Shown here: positions 35,991-45,992 of the stretch, one piece after another
Layout: each line of letters starts with the position of its first letter
How positions within the stretch are numbered: position 1 is the first letter of the stretch
From: Anaerosporobacter faecicola
GTDB taxonomy: Bacteria; Bacillota; Clostridia; Lachnospirales; Lachnospiraceae
NCBI RefSeq assembly: GCF_012070565.1
Contig: NZ_JAAQRO010000002.1
Span: forward strand, 118,809-182,808
Length of the DNA stretch: 64,000 nucleotides
Direction of reading: 5' to 3'
The notes under the pieces: generated by a model
The model's input: only the letters and a program-made list of their open reading frames with translations
Told to the model about the DNA's origin: nothing
Databases searched by the model: none
Position numbers and translations under genes: made by a program

Positions 35991-37268
35991 ATGGGATTAT
36001 TAAGCAGATTTAGAAAAAAGAAAATACAGGAAGAGAAAGATGCTGGACAGGAATTCCTTGAGATGGCATATGCGATGAAGAAGATTAGTCAAGAACGGCA
36101 AAAAAAGCAGGTTGCTAAGAAAAATGCAACGGATCCTGAAGTAGAGGACGATAAGATTATCTCTACAGAAATAGAGAATTATGATGTGGATTTTCATTCG
36201 AAAGCGGATCGAGAACGCTATATTCGCGGTTATTGTGAACAAATTATTGAAGCGTCAAGGCAGAATGAAGAGGCAAAACTAGAATACCAGGCCGTTACAT
36301 CTTATCTTACCGATATACAAAAAATTGATCGAATTGAAGGGGAAGAGAAAGAATCGCTTGTGGACGCTGCGAGAAACGTAGTTACGCTCACGAGAGAACG
36401 GCATGAATATCAGGATAAAAAAGAGATCAAATTAGCAGAAAAGCAGTACAAATATTTTGAAAAAAATGAGGCACAATTGCCAGAAGATATAAAAAAGTTA
36501 GATGAATACGAATCCTATAATTCCAAAATAAAAAATGATATGCGACATTTGGAAGGGGAAAAAAGTGTATTACGTCATCAAAAAAAGGAATATGCAGCTT
36601 CTCAAAGATATCTAAAAAAGATTGCAATTACGACGTCAATTCTTGTATTTACAATGGTTGTGTTATTCTATGTTCTTGATACGGTGGCGGGAAGAAATAT
36701 GCAACTACCTTATCTGTTAACCATTGCACTAGCAGGAATCAGTGGCTTATATATCTTTCTTGAAGGAAGAAAGAATGCATATAACCTAAAGCTCACACAG
36801 ATTAAGTTGAATAAAGCCATTACCTTATTGAATACCGTTAAGATTAAGTATGTAAATAGTACGAACTGTATTGATTATGCGTGCAGAAAGTACAATGTAA
36901 ACAGTGCGATGGAATTACGGTTTCAATGGGAACAATATTCGAAAGCGAAGAAATTGCAGCAGGAACTTGTACGAAATACAGAAAAAATGAATGAACATAA
37001 TAAAAAAATGCTTGAAATACTTAAAAATCATGAAATATCGGATTTGGACATCTGGACCTATCAAGCAGGCGCGTTGATTGATGGAAAAGAAATGGTAGAA
37101 ATTAGACATCGATTGAACGGCAGACGACAAAAGATTCGGGAGCGAATTGAATATAATACGAATATTCGTGAAAAAGGATTTGCAAAATTGACAGATCTGG
37201 TGGAAAAGATTCCAGAAGCAAAACAAGAGGTAGCCAAAGTACTTGAAGAAAATCATATTACGGTTTAG
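35991..37268 (+). CDS. Coiled-coil protein with two membrane helices, last gene of the operon
   Basis: Protein of 425 aa. Residues 1-200 are charged and predicted coiled coil ('RFRKKKIQEEKDAGQEFL'). Two membrane helices follow ('ITTSILVFTMVVLFYVL' and 'LPYLLTIALAGISGLYIFL'), then a second long coiled-coil half. Both coiled coils would be cytoplasmic, giving a hairpin through the membrane. ATG 35991 follows AGGAGCTAGGA; the open frame extends upstream only into the previous gene. It could anchor the soluble operon products to the membrane, which is inference. Confidence 0.65.
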   Translation: MGLLSRFRKKKIQEEKDAGQEFLEMAYAMKKISQERQKKQVAKKNATDPEVEDDKIISTEIENYDVDFHSKADRERYIRGYCEQIIEASRQNEEAKLEYQAVTSYLTDIQKIDRIEGEEKESLVDAARNVVTLTRERHEYQDKKEIKLAEKQYKYFEKNEAQLPEDIKKLDEYESYNSKIKNDMRHLEGEKSVLRHQKKEYAASQRYLKKIAITTSILVFTMVVLFYVLDTVAGRNMQLPYLLTIALAGISGLYIFLEGRKNAYNLKLTQIKLNKAITLLNTVKIKYVNSTNCIDYACRKYNVNSAMELRFQWEQYSKAKKLQQELVRNTEKMNEHNKKMLEILKNHEISDLDIWTYQAGALIDGKEMVEIRHRLNGRRQKIRERIEYNTNIREKGFAKLTDLVEKIPEAKQEVAKVLEENHITV

Positions 37269-37334
37269 CAGGATATTTCCAATATATAGATAAAAAAGAC
37301 AGGTATAACTTAATGATGTGTATAAGATACACTA

Positions 37335-37363
37335 TTATCATTTGATGTTATAGTATCTATAAT
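37335..37363 (+). promoter_or_regulatory. Promoter of the Trp T-box/trpXYZ transcript
   Basis: TTATCA (37335-37340) and TATAAT (37358-37363) are 17 bp apart. A hairpin, AATGAT plus GTGTAT pairing with ATACAC plus ATCATT (37312-37342), overlaps it and may end the upstream operon. Confidence 0.55.
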
Positions 37364-37384
37364 AAAAAGGTATGGTAAATTATG

Positions 37385-37698
37385 CAAGACTACATTGACA
37401 AAAGTGATGAAACTGAGTAAGATAATACCAATGAATATGAAAAACCGATGAGAAAGAGGAGTAATTCGTATGCAATATTACAGAGAGCTGCGGTTGGTGG
37501 GAATGCAGTATGGCGTGTATGAATGAATGGGCTTTCGAGGGCAACCCGAATGATAAAGTAGGCGTTGACGGGAACCAAACCTGTTACAAATAAGGCACAT
37601 ATGATTGTATGTGAAAAGAGTGGGCTTTTGCCAATATGAGTGGTACCGCGGAATGAATCAATCCGTCTCAAGAATATAATTCTTGGGGCGGTTTTTTT
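37385..37698 (+). promoter_or_regulatory. T-box leader RNA, tryptophan-type specifier
   Basis: Classic T-box: stem I features 'AGAGAGCTGCGGTTGG' (37482 on) and GGGAATGCAGT, then a specifier loop GAA-TGG-G with TGG (Trp) at 37528-37530. The antiterminator T-box sequence GAGTGGTACCGCGG spans 37638-37651. The terminator stem CCGTCTCAAGAA / TTCTTGGGGCGG (37663-37691) ends in a T-run. Uncharged tRNA-Trp would stabilise the antiterminator and switch on trpXYZ. The start of stem I is approximate. Confidence 0.9.
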
Positions 37699-37760
37699 TA
37701 TACACACATATTGTTTCGTCCATAAGAATAAACCATTGATCATTAGTTTTTATTCATTTA

Positions 37761-37950
37761 CTCAAACTTCGCAGTTCAATTGTTGCCAAAAACCTATTAC
37801 ATAAAGGAGTTTTGCACTTTTTTATTGGCTTTTTGCCAGAAAAGTCGATATTAGAAAAATAGCACATTGGAATCGAAGTGGAGATATATTAATTGCTGAA
37901 AATGCCTTAGGATAACCCTTCAGGGCAGCAATTGAACTGCGAAGTTTGAG
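37761..37950. mobile_element. MITE-like element inserted between T-box and trpX
   Basis: 190-bp element with 27-bp terminal inverted repeats (37761-37787 and 37924-37950, one mismatch), starting CTCAAACTTCGCAG. It is directly flanked on both sides by the 7-bp repeat TCATTTA (37754-37760 and 37951-37957), as expected of a target-site duplication. It has no coding frame. It separates the leader terminator from trpX by about 400 bp. The core CAAACTTCGCA also occurs in the inverted repeat at 1718-1778. Confidence 0.75.
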
Positions 37951-38094
37951 TCATTTACTTAATGGATGCAAGAGTTTAAGAACAGTACGAACGATATATA
38001 AGCATGTTAGGCTATAAGAAACTCGTAAGCATCAGGGGAACAGAATAGAGGTTGTTCCTAACACATCTTGAAATGATTATAGGAGGAATTTGGT

Positions 38095-39105
38095 ATGAAG
38101 AGAGGAAAAAAAATCGTAGCAGTTATAATGAGTACAGTTTTGACAATGGGATTATTAAGTGGATGCAGTGAAAAGAAATCAAGTGGTAATGGAGAATATA
38201 CAATAGGAATTGGCCAGTTTGCACAGCATGGTTCTTTGGACAATTGTCGGGAAGGTTTTTTAGAAGGTTTGAAAGAAGCAGGAATTGAAGAAGGCAAAAA
38301 CTTAACAATAAAAGAGGATAATGCCAATGCAGATACAAGTGTTGCCACACAGATTGCATCGAATTACGTAGCAAACAAGGTTGATTTAATCTGTGGCATT
38401 GCAACTCCAATGGCGCAAAGTGCTTATGGAGCAGCAAAAGAAGCTGGTATCCCTGTTGTCTTTACAGCAGTAACGGATCCTGTTTTAGCAGAATTAGCAA
38501 AAGAAGATGGAACTCCAGTAGGTGATATTACTGGAACTTCCGATAAGATTCCAGTAGAACAACAGCTTGATATGATTCGAAAAGTATTACCGGATGCAAA
38601 AACAATTGGTATCATGTATACGACAAGCGAAGTGAATTCAGAGGCTTCAATTAAAGATTATGAAGCGGTAGCAGCAAATTATGGATTTGAAATTGTAACA
38701 GGAGCAATCTCTACCTCAACAGATATTCCACTCGTTGCAGATGATATTCTTAGTAAAGTAGATTGCATGACGAACATTACAGATAATACCGTTGTAAGTG
38801 GTTTGCCTGTAATCTTGGAAAAAGCCAAAGCAAAGAACATTCCTGTATTTGGTAGTGAAGTTGAACAGGTAAAGATAGGATGCCTAGCAGCAGTTGGTCT
38901 TGATTACTATGAGTTAGGAAAGCAAACGGGTGCGATTGCTGCAAAAATCTTAAAAGGCGAAGCAAAAGCGAGTGAATTAAAATTTGAAATAATTGCAGAA
39001 GGTAGCTTTTATGGAAATACAGCAGTTGCAGAGCAACTTGGAATTACCTTACCTAAAGAATTAACCGATCATGCAACAGAGATGTTTGATTTGATCGAAG
39101 AATAG
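38095..39105 (+). CDS. trpX: TrpX-type ABC transporter substrate-binding lipoprotein
   Basis: Lipoprotein of 336 aa, signal peptide ending in lipobox 'LLSGCSEK'. The rest is a two-lobe ABC_sub_bind (PF04392) fold: 'YTIGIGQFAQHGSLDNCREG', 'AVTDPVLAEL', 'IGIMYTTSEVNSEASIKDYE'. The family was predicted to import tryptophan when preceded by a Trp T-box, and the leader here has a TGG specifier. AGGAGGAATT precedes the ATG. It is followed by a permease and an ATPase. The substrate assignment rests on regulation, not on visible binding residues. Confidence 0.87.
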   Translation: MKRGKKIVAVIMSTVLTMGLLSGCSEKKSSGNGEYTIGIGQFAQHGSLDNCREGFLEGLKEAGIEEGKNLTIKEDNANADTSVATQIASNYVANKVDLICGIATPMAQSAYGAAKEAGIPVVFTAVTDPVLAELAKEDGTPVGDITGTSDKIPVEQQLDMIRKVLPDAKTIGIMYTTSEVNSEASIKDYEAVAANYGFEIVTGAISTSTDIPLVADDILSKVDCMTNITDNTVVSGLPVILEKAKAKNIPVFGSEVEQVKIGCLAAVGLDYYELGKQTGAIAAKILKGEAKASELKFEIIAEGSFYGNTAVAEQLGITLPKELTDHATEMFDLIEE

Positions 39106-39158
39106 GAGGAGAATAGCAAGGAAGTTCAGATATAACAAAAGGTAGAGGAGGAACGGAT

Positions 39159-40079
39159 ATGTTCACATTTTTCGGTAATTTATTTACAAGTATTTATTTT
39201 CAGAAAGAAAATATCTTGATTCAAGGACTAATCTTTGCAATCTTGGCTTTAGGTGTTTACATTACATATAAGATTCTTGATTTTCCGGATTTGTCTGTGG
39301 ATGGAACATTTCCACTTGGTGCCGCTGTTACCGCTGTGCTTATTACAAACGGTGTGAATCCGTATCTTACTTTACCAGTAGCTTTTTTATGTGGTGCATT
39401 TGCAGGAGTGCTTACTGGCATCATTCATGTAAAATTAAGAGTAAGAGATTTATTGGCAGGAATTATCATGAGTACAGCACTTTATACTGTCAATCTTCGG
39501 ATTGCTGGAAAAGCAAACGTACCATTTTTTTCGAAAGATACCATATTTACATTAGGTCCCATTGGAAAACTATTTGAAGGAAATCAAATCGTCTATGGGA
39601 AAATAATACTCGTTATTATCATTGTTGTAGTGATAAAAATCCTACTAGATCTATATCTTAAGACTCGTTCGGGATATCTGTTACGTGCCACTGGGGATAA
39701 CAGTACATTAGTAACCTCCTTAGGAAAAGATAAGGGGCTTGTGAAGATTTTGGGATTAAGTATTGCTAATGGTTTGGCTGCACTAGCAGGTTGTATCTAC
39801 GCGCAGGATCAAGCCTATTCAGATGTTAGTATGGGAACGGGTATGGTTATGCTTGGTCTTGCCAGTGTTATTATTGGAACTAGTGTGTTCAAAGCAATCA
39901 AGTGTATGAAATCAACAACTGCAGTAATCATTGGTAGTGTCGTTTATAAATTATGTATTGCACTTGCGATTGCAGCAGGCCTAAATGCAAATGACCTGAA
40001 ATTCATATATTCTGCATTATTCCTTGTGATCTTAGTATCAACAAGAGAACGGAAGAAGAAGGTGAAGAGAAATGCTTGA
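39159..40079 (+). CDS. trpY: TrpY-type ABC transporter permease
   Basis: Inner-membrane permease of 306 aa with eight or nine hydrophobic segments, related to the LivH/BMP-type permeases ('DFPDLSVDGTFPLGAAV', 'LSIANGLAALAGCIYAQDQ'). GAGGAGG precedes the ATG. It overlaps the ATPase gene by 8 bp. It should form the channel for the substrate delivered by the upstream lipoprotein. Tryptophan specificity is inferred from the T-box. Confidence 0.87.
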   Translation: MFTFFGNLFTSIYFQKENILIQGLIFAILALGVYITYKILDFPDLSVDGTFPLGAAVTAVLITNGVNPYLTLPVAFLCGAFAGVLTGIIHVKLRVRDLLAGIIMSTALYTVNLRIAGKANVPFFSKDTIFTLGPIGKLFEGNQIVYGKIILVIIIVVVIKILLDLYLKTRSGYLLRATGDNSTLVTSLGKDKGLVKILGLSIANGLAALAGCIYAQDQAYSDVSMGTGMVMLGLASVIIGTSVFKAIKCMKSTTAVIIGSVVYKLCIALAIAAGLNANDLKFIYSALFLVILVSTRERKKKVKRNA

Positions 40080-40845
40080 GTTAAAGAACATTTACAAATA
40101 CTATAATCCAGGAACGGTTAGTGAAGTTTGTTTGTTCCATGACTTTAATTTGCAGATTCAGGATAATGAATTCGTATCCGTTGTAGGAAGTAATGGGTCA
40201 GGAAAAACATCTATGTTGAATATCATCTGTGGAAGTATCCCGGTGGATCAAGGACAGATTGTCATCAATGGAGCAGATATCACGAAGATGCAGGAATATA
40301 AAAGACAAAGAAGGATTGGACGTGTATATCAAAATCCTGCGTTTGGAACCTGTCCTCATATGACGGTACTTGAGAATATGGCAATTGCAGACAATAAGGG
40401 AAAACCATTCAACCTTCGTTTTGGAACCAATCGTTCTCGAATTGATTTTTATCGAGATAATTTGAAAACATTAAAACTTGGTTTAGAGGATAAGATGGAT
40501 CTGAAAGTCGGATCTTTATCTGGTGGGCAACGACAGGCAATGGCATTGTTAATGACCATTATGACACCAATTGACTTCTTAATCTTAGATGAGCATACTG
40601 CAGCATTGGATCCAAAAACGGCGGATTTGATTATGGAGATTACAGATCAGATCGTTCGTGAGAAAAAGCTTACAACAATCATGGTTACCCATAATCTTCG
40701 TTATGCAATCCAATATGGAAATCGTTTGCTCATGATGCACCAAGGAGAAGCAATCATGGATAAGAATGCAAAAGAGAAAGAAAATATGTGCGTAGAAGAT
40801 ATATTGGAAGTATTTACTCGAATCAGTATTGAATGTGGAAATTAA
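40072..40845 (+). CDS. trpZ: TrpZ-type ABC transporter ATP-binding protein
   Basis: ATPase of 257 aa with Walker A 'GSNGSGKTS', signature 'LSGGQRQAM', Walker B 'FLILDEHTAALD' and switch His in 'TIMVTHNL'. An unusual His follows the Walker B Glu (DEHTAALD instead of DEPTAALD), which is a familiar variant in this transporter type. It overlaps the permease gene, so the products are made together. Third gene of the tryptophan-type importer. Confidence 0.88.
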   Translation: MLELKNIYKYYNPGTVSEVCLFHDFNLQIQDNEFVSVVGSNGSGKTSMLNIICGSIPVDQGQIVINGADITKMQEYKRQRRIGRVYQNPAFGTCPHMTVLENMAIADNKGKPFNLRFGTNRSRIDFYRDNLKTLKLGLEDKMDLKVGSLSGGQRQAMALLMTIMTPIDFLILDEHTAALDPKTADLIMEITDQIVREKKLTTIMVTHNLRYAIQYGNRLLMMHQGEAIMDKNAKEKENMCVEDILEVFTRISIECGN

Positions 40846-40999
40846 TTTTCCTACTTGACATAATCCGTCCTTTGTCATAACATAATACTATCATGTTGAG
40901 GTTTAAGACCAGTTGTTTCATGTGAACATGGAATACCTGTTCCACTGATTCTAATAATGTAGAATTCGATAATATGAAAAAGACAAATGTTATGATAGA

Positions 41000-41237
41000 G
41001 AGGATTAGATATGTAATCTTAACAGAGAAGAATACTCACCGGCTGAAAGGTATTCGAAAGGTAGTGCATATTGAAGGTAGCTCTTGAACAGAATCTCTGA
41101 ACTGTAGTTTACAAATTAGGAGATTTCGGGTAAGTTCCGTTATAGACACATGAGATGAATACAAGATGTAGAGATTTGTATTCATGAATTAAGGTGGTAC
41201 CACGACTCTTCGTCCTTTTGATGAAGGGTCTTTTTTT
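41000..41237 (+). promoter_or_regulatory. T-box leader RNA, valine-type, ahead of valS
   Basis: Specifier loop GAAG-GTA-G places a GTA (Val) codon at 41077-41079. T-box sequence AAGGTGGTACCACGA (41191-41205). Terminator GACTCTTCGTC / GATGAAGGGTC (41204-41230) followed by seven T. The specifier agrees with the downstream gene. The leader's 5' limit is approximate; 40846-41000 before it holds no gene, only the likely promoter region. Confidence 0.9.
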
Positions 41238-41421
41238 ATGTATAGAAAAAATTGCAATATGCAGTATCTAGAGTGGCAAAGTACTTTGGATACTTCATCC
41301 TATATATAAAAAATGTTCCTCGTTCCTTACACACGGTACTCTGGAGAAAGGAGTATTGATGTTTGTAAGACGAGTGGAAAGAACACCAAATAAGAGAATG
41401 ATAAGAAAGAAGGAATTGACA

Positions 41422-44073
41422 ATGGGTAAAGAGTTAGAAAAAAACTACGATCCAAAAGCCATTGAACAATCGTTATATGAAAAATGGCTCAATAAGAAAT
41501 ATTTTAGTGCTAAAGTTGATAAAAAGAAAAAACCGTTTACAATTGTGATGCCACCTCCAAATATTACAGGTAAGCTTCATATGGGGCATGCACTGGATAA
41601 TACGATGCAAGATATTCTCATTCGTTTTAAAAGAATGCAGGGATATGAAGCACTTTGGATTCCTGGAACAGACCATGCCAGTATCTCAACAGAAGTTAAA
41701 GTTACGAATAAGCTAAAAGAAGAAGGAATCGATAAGAGAGAATTAGGTAGAGAAGGATTCTTAAAAGCTACTTGGGAATGGAAAGAAGAGTATGGAAATA
41801 CCATAACAAGCCAGTTGAAGAAAATCGGTTCTTCTTGTGATTGGGACCGTGAACGCTTCACAATGGATGAAGGTTGCTCCAAAGCAGTAGAAGAAGTATT
41901 CATTAATCTATATAAGAAAGGCTATATCTACAAAGGTTCTCGTATCATCAATTGGTGTCCAGTATGTCAGACTTCTATCTCTGATGCAGAAGTAGAGCAT
42001 GTTGAACAAGCAGGACATTTTTGGCACATTAAGTATCCAATTGTAGGTACCGATGAGTTTGTTGAAATTGCCACAACTAGACCAGAAACGTTGTTAGGTG
42101 ACTCTGCAGTAGCTGTTCACCCAGATGATGAAAGATATCAACATCTAATAGGAAAGATGGTAATGTTACCACTTGTTAATAAGGAAATTCCAGTAGTTGC
42201 TGATGCTTATGTTGATAAAGAATTTGGAACAGGTGTTGTTAAGATTACGCCAGCCCATGACCCTAACGATTTTGAAGTTGGAAAGAGACATAACTTGCCA
42301 GAAATTACGATCATGAATGACGATGCGACCATTAATGAATTAGGTGGAAAGTATGCGGGAATGGATCGTTATGAAGCAAGAAAAGCGATGGTTGCAGACT
42401 TAGATGCCCTTGGTTTGTTAGTAAAAGTAGAAGATCATACACACAATGTAGGTACACATGACCGTTGTAATACTACTGTAGAACCAATGATTAAACAACA
42501 ATGGTTTGTTAAGATGGAAGAGTTAGCAAAACCAGCAATCGAAGCATTAAAGAATGGAGAGTTGGAATTCGTTCCAGAACGTTTTGACAAGATCTATCTT
42601 CATTGGTTAGAGAACATTCGTGATTGGTGTATCTCTAGACAGTTATGGTGGGGACATCGTATTCCAGCGTATTACTGTGACAAATGTGGTGAAATCATTA
42701 TTGCAAAAGAAGAAGATAAACCAACAGTTTGTCCAAAATGTGGTCATGATCATTTAAGACAAGATGAAGATACTTTGGATACATGGTTTAGTTCTGCTTT
42801 ATGGCCTTTCTCAACTTTAGGTTGGCCAGAAAAAACAGAAGAATTAGATTACTTCTATCCTACGGATGTATTGGTTACTGGATACGATATTATCTTCTTC
42901 TGGGTAATCCGTATGGTATTCTCTGGATATGAACACATGAAACAAGTACCATTCCATAAAGTTTTGATTCATGGTTTGGTTCGAGATTCCCAAGGTCGTA
43001 AGATGAGTAAATCCCTTGGAAATGGTATTGACCCATTGGAAGTAATTGATCAGTATGGTGCAGATGCACTTCGTCTCACATTGATCACTGGAAATGCACC
43101 AGGAAATGATATGCGTTTCTACTATGAACGAGTAGAAGCAAGCAGAAACTTCGCAAACAAAGTTTGGAATGCTTCTCGTTTCATTATGATGAACATGGAA
43201 AAAGCAACAATCAACGACGATATTGATCTTACAACATTAACCCAAGCAGATAAATGGATCTTATCAAAAGTAAATATGTTAGCAAAAGATGTAACAGATA
43301 ACTTAGATAAATTCGAACTTGGTATTGCTGTTCAAAAGATTTATGACTTCATTTGGGAAGAATTCTGTGACTGGTATATTGAAATGGTAAAACCTCGATT
43401 ATATAACGATGCAGATGAAACAAAGGCAGCAGCTCTTTGGACATTAAATACCGTATTAATCAATTCTTTGAAATTATTACATCCTTATATGCCTTTCATT
43501 ACAGAAGAAATCTTCTGTACATTACAAGACAAAGAAGAATCCATTATGATCTCTTCTTGGCCAGAATTCAAAGAAGAATGGAACTTTGCTGCAGATGAAG
43601 AAGCAGTAGAAACAATAAAAGCAGCGGTAAAAGGTATTCGTAATGTGCGTTCGGAGATGAATGTACCACCAAGTAAGAAAGCAACCGTTATCGTTGTTTC
43701 TGAAAATGATAAAGTACGTAAGATCTTTGAAGATAGTAAAGTATTCTTTGCTACATTAGGATATGCAAGTGAAGTTGTGATTCAAGCAGATACCAATGGT
43801 ATTGCTTCAGACGCAGTTTCTGCAGTGATTCATGATGCTTCGATCTACATGCCATTTGCAGAACTTGTTGATATTGAGAAAGAGATTGAACGTCTTGAAA
43901 AAGAAAAAGTTCGTTTAGAAGGAGAACTGAAGCGTGTACAAGGAATGTTAGGAAATGAACGTTTCGTAAGCAAAGCTCCTCAAGCGAAGATTGACGAAGA
44001 AAAAGCAAAATTAGAGAAATACACCAATATGATGGAACAAGTAGTTGAACGCTTGGAACATTTTAATAAATAA
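41422..44073 (+). CDS. valS: Valyl-tRNA synthetase
   Basis: Class I aminoacyl-tRNA synthetase of 883 aa charging tRNA-Val. Motifs: '[17 protein letters not shown]' (HIGH-type HMGH), an editing domain ('[18 protein letters not shown]'), an inserted four-Cys zinc site ('CDKCGEI' and 'CPKCGHD'), '[11 protein letters not shown]' (KMSKS), an anticodon-binding helix bundle, and a C-terminal coiled coil. ATG 41422 follows AGAAGGAA; the frame extends 22 codons upstream without support. It is controlled by the Val T-box. Confidence 0.97.
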   Translation: MGKELEKNYDPKAIEQSLYEKWLNKKYFSAKVDKKKKPFTIVMPPPNITGKLHMGHALDNTMQDILIRFKRMQGYEALWIPGTDHASISTEVKVTNKLKEEGIDKRELGREGFLKATWEWKEEYGNTITSQLKKIGSSCDWDRERFTMDEGCSKAVEEVFINLYKKGYIYKGSRIINWCPVCQTSISDAEVEHVEQAGHFWHIKYPIVGTDEFVEIATTRPETLLGDSAVAVHPDDERYQHLIGKMVMLPLVNKEIPVVADAYVDKEFGTGVVKITPAHDPNDFEVGKRHNLPEITIMNDDATINELGGKYAGMDRYEARKAMVADLDALGLLVKVEDHTHNVGTHDRCNTTVEPMIKQQWFVKMEELAKPAIEALKNGELEFVPERFDKIYLHWLENIRDWCISRQLWWGHRIPAYYCDKCGEIIIAKEEDKPTVCPKCGHDHLRQDEDTLDTWFSSALWPFSTLGWPEKTEELDYFYPTDVLVTGYDIIFFWVIRMVFSGYEHMKQVPFHKVLIHGLVRDSQGRKMSKSLGNGIDPLEVIDQYGADALRLTLITGNAPGNDMRFYYERVEASRNFANKVWNASRFIMMNMEKATINDDIDLTTLTQADKWILSKVNMLAKDVTDNLDKFELGIAVQKIYDFIWEEFCDWYIEMVKPRLYNDADETKAAALWTLNTVLINSLKLLHPYMPFITEEIFCTLQDKEESIMISSWPEFKEEWNFAADEEAVETIKAAVKGIRNVRSEMNVPPSKKATVIVVSENDKVRKIFEDSKVFFATLGYASEVVIQADTNGIASDAVSAVIHDASIYMPFAELVDIEKEIERLEKEKVRLEGELKRVQGMLGNERFVSKAPQAKIDEEKAKLEKYTNMMEQVVERLEHFNK

Positions 44074-44142
44074 GGGAAAGAACGCAAGTCATACTATATG
44101 ATGTGGTACAGATCTAGCCGTTGTGGACTGTATAGATAGAAG

Positions 44143-44182
44143 CTGGTCAAGGAGTGTTATGCAACATTCTTTGGCCAGTTTT
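44143..44182 (+). terminator. Terminator after valS
   Basis: Sixteen-bp stem CTGGTCAAGGAGTGTT / AACATTCTTTGGCCAG with G-T pairs and a short TTTT tail. The rest of 44183-44415 is A/T-rich with no gene. Confidence 0.7.
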
Positions 44183-44415
44183 CTAGTTTGTTCAATTTAA
44201 ATGTGTTTCCTGTAGTAAATACAATTCTTTTTTGTTACTAAAAACTGAAAAATTGTGAAAAAGTAATAATTGAAACTAGTAAAAATAGTCTAGTTATTGG
44301 AAAAATTATTGTAAAATGAAGAGTAAAAGACTATAATAAAAGTGAAATATGATTATCAATACAAAAATATCAAGTTATCTATGAAAACAAACTATTCATA
44401 GTGAGGTGAATACTT

Positions 44416-45804
44416 ATGAGTAAAACAGGTGAGGAAAAAGAAAGTATACAGATTCGTATTGACAATGACTTACTAAAAGCATACATAACGTTAATTCCGA
44501 CAGCGGAAGACACTGTATTTACCAGAGATAGTATACTTACTACGTTGACTTCGAATAAGGTTATATATGGAATAAAGATAGATGTAATAGACGAAATGAT
44601 TGAGAATAAGATTGTTTACACGGAACGATTGATTGCGGAGGGAGATGCCCCTGTAGACGGTGTTGATGGATACTATCAATATTTTTTCAATCGTGAGACC
44701 AATTCAAAACCAATTATTTTGTCAGATGGTTCTGTGGATTATACGAGCCTTAGTAAGATTGAGACCGTATATGAGGGACAGATTATAGCACGTTACTATA
44801 AGGCAACAAAAGGAGAACTTGGCAGAAATATTAAGGGGCAGCAGATGCTTGCCAAGAATGGGCGTGAACTACAGCCTCTTAAAGGAAAAGGATTTACAAT
44901 AGAGGAAGATAAGACGGTTTACCGATCTAGTTTAGATGGTAAGATTGAATATAGAGATGATAAAATTGAAATTTCTAATATATTGATCATCGAAGGTGAT
45001 ATTGATACATTATCGGGAGATGCTGATTTTTCGGGAGATATTACTGTAAAAGGGAATGTTATGACTGGCGCTCGAGTGAAAGCTGGTGGTAATATTCTTG
45101 TGGCTGGTCACGTAGAAGCAGCTGATTTGATTGCAGGTGGAGAAGTAATCTTGCAGAATGGCATGCAAGGTGGAGGTAAAGGGAAAATCATTGCAGGTGG
45201 GAAAGTATCTGGTAAATTTTTTGAGCAGGTAACCATTGAAGCAGGTGGTTCTGTAGCTGCCAATGCGATTATGCATTGCAATATTAAGTCAAAAGAAGAA
45301 GTTATTGTTACTGGAAAAAGAGGTGTTATTGTTGGTGGAACAATCAATGCCTTGTGTGGTGTAACAGCAACAATCATTGGAAGTATGGCAGAAGTAATGA
45401 CTGAGGTGAACATCGGTTGTCAGAATGATCCGATGCCGGCAATTATTCAACGAGAAGAAGAGATAAAAAGTTTGATTGCGGAGATTCGGAAGATTGACGA
45501 AGGAATCCGAACAGTGATTAAATTAATTGAAAAAGAAAATCGAAAAGAATTATTACCACAAAAAATTCAACTTTTAAAGACAAAGATTGATCGGAATACA
45601 CAGATTAGTACAATAACAAAACAAAGAAATGCTCTATTAGAAGATATTGAAAAATCCAAAGATGGGAAGGTTATTGTATCCAGAGCAATTTATCCAAGAG
45701 TACGTGTTCGTATTAATGGAAGTATGTTAATTATCAAAGAAGAATTCAATAATGTCCTGATCAAGCGAAAAGGTTTGGACGTTTGTGTGTTTGCGATGGA
45801 ATAA
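44416..45804 (+). CDS. DUF342/FapA-family protein
   Basis: Protein of 462 aa resembling 'flagellar assembly protein A' (FapA). The N-terminal half has 'GSVDYTSLSKIETVYEGQ', the middle is a right-handed beta-helix of stacked Gly-rich turns ('GDITVKGNVMTGARVKAGGN', 'ILVAGHVEAADLIAGGEVIL'), and a coiled coil follows (about 345-420). Members of the family assemble into polymers or organise proteins at the cell envelope; no flagellar genes are adjacent. The ATG follows GTGAGGTGA. Confidence 0.85.
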   Translation: MSKTGEEKESIQIRIDNDLLKAYITLIPTAEDTVFTRDSILTTLTSNKVIYGIKIDVIDEMIENKIVYTERLIAEGDAPVDGVDGYYQYFFNRETNSKPIILSDGSVDYTSLSKIETVYEGQIIARYYKATKGELGRNIKGQQMLAKNGRELQPLKGKGFTIEEDKTVYRSSLDGKIEYRDDKIEISNILIIEGDIDTLSGDADFSGDITVKGNVMTGARVKAGGNILVAGHVEAADLIAGGEVILQNGMQGGGKGKIIAGGKVSGKFFEQVTIEAGGSVAANAIMHCNIKSKEEVIVTGKRGVIVGGTINALCGVTATIIGSMAEVMTEVNIGCQNDPMPAIIQREEEIKSLIAEIRKIDEGIRTVIKLIEKENRKELLPQKIQLLKTKIDRNTQISTITKQRNALLEDIEKSKDGKVIVSRAIYPRVRVRINGSMLIIKEEFNNVLIKRKGLDVCVFAME

Positions 45805-45992
45805 TTTCCTACGTAGTTGGTCGAGTTTTGCGAAAGAAAATGCTTGATAAATGTATATCCTATGGTATAATTTGTGGTGAACAAATGTAACTGTTTAGAG
45901 CTACACAGTTATTTGTGATTGGTTCTAAGCATTTTCGAACATATTGAGATCGACACACAATGGTTAGGAAAGAGAAGTAGTAGGAGGATACC

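Noticed and set aside
45108..45413. 101-aa minus-strand frame
   Set aside because: Antisense of the repetitive Gly-rich beta-helix of the DUF342 gene.
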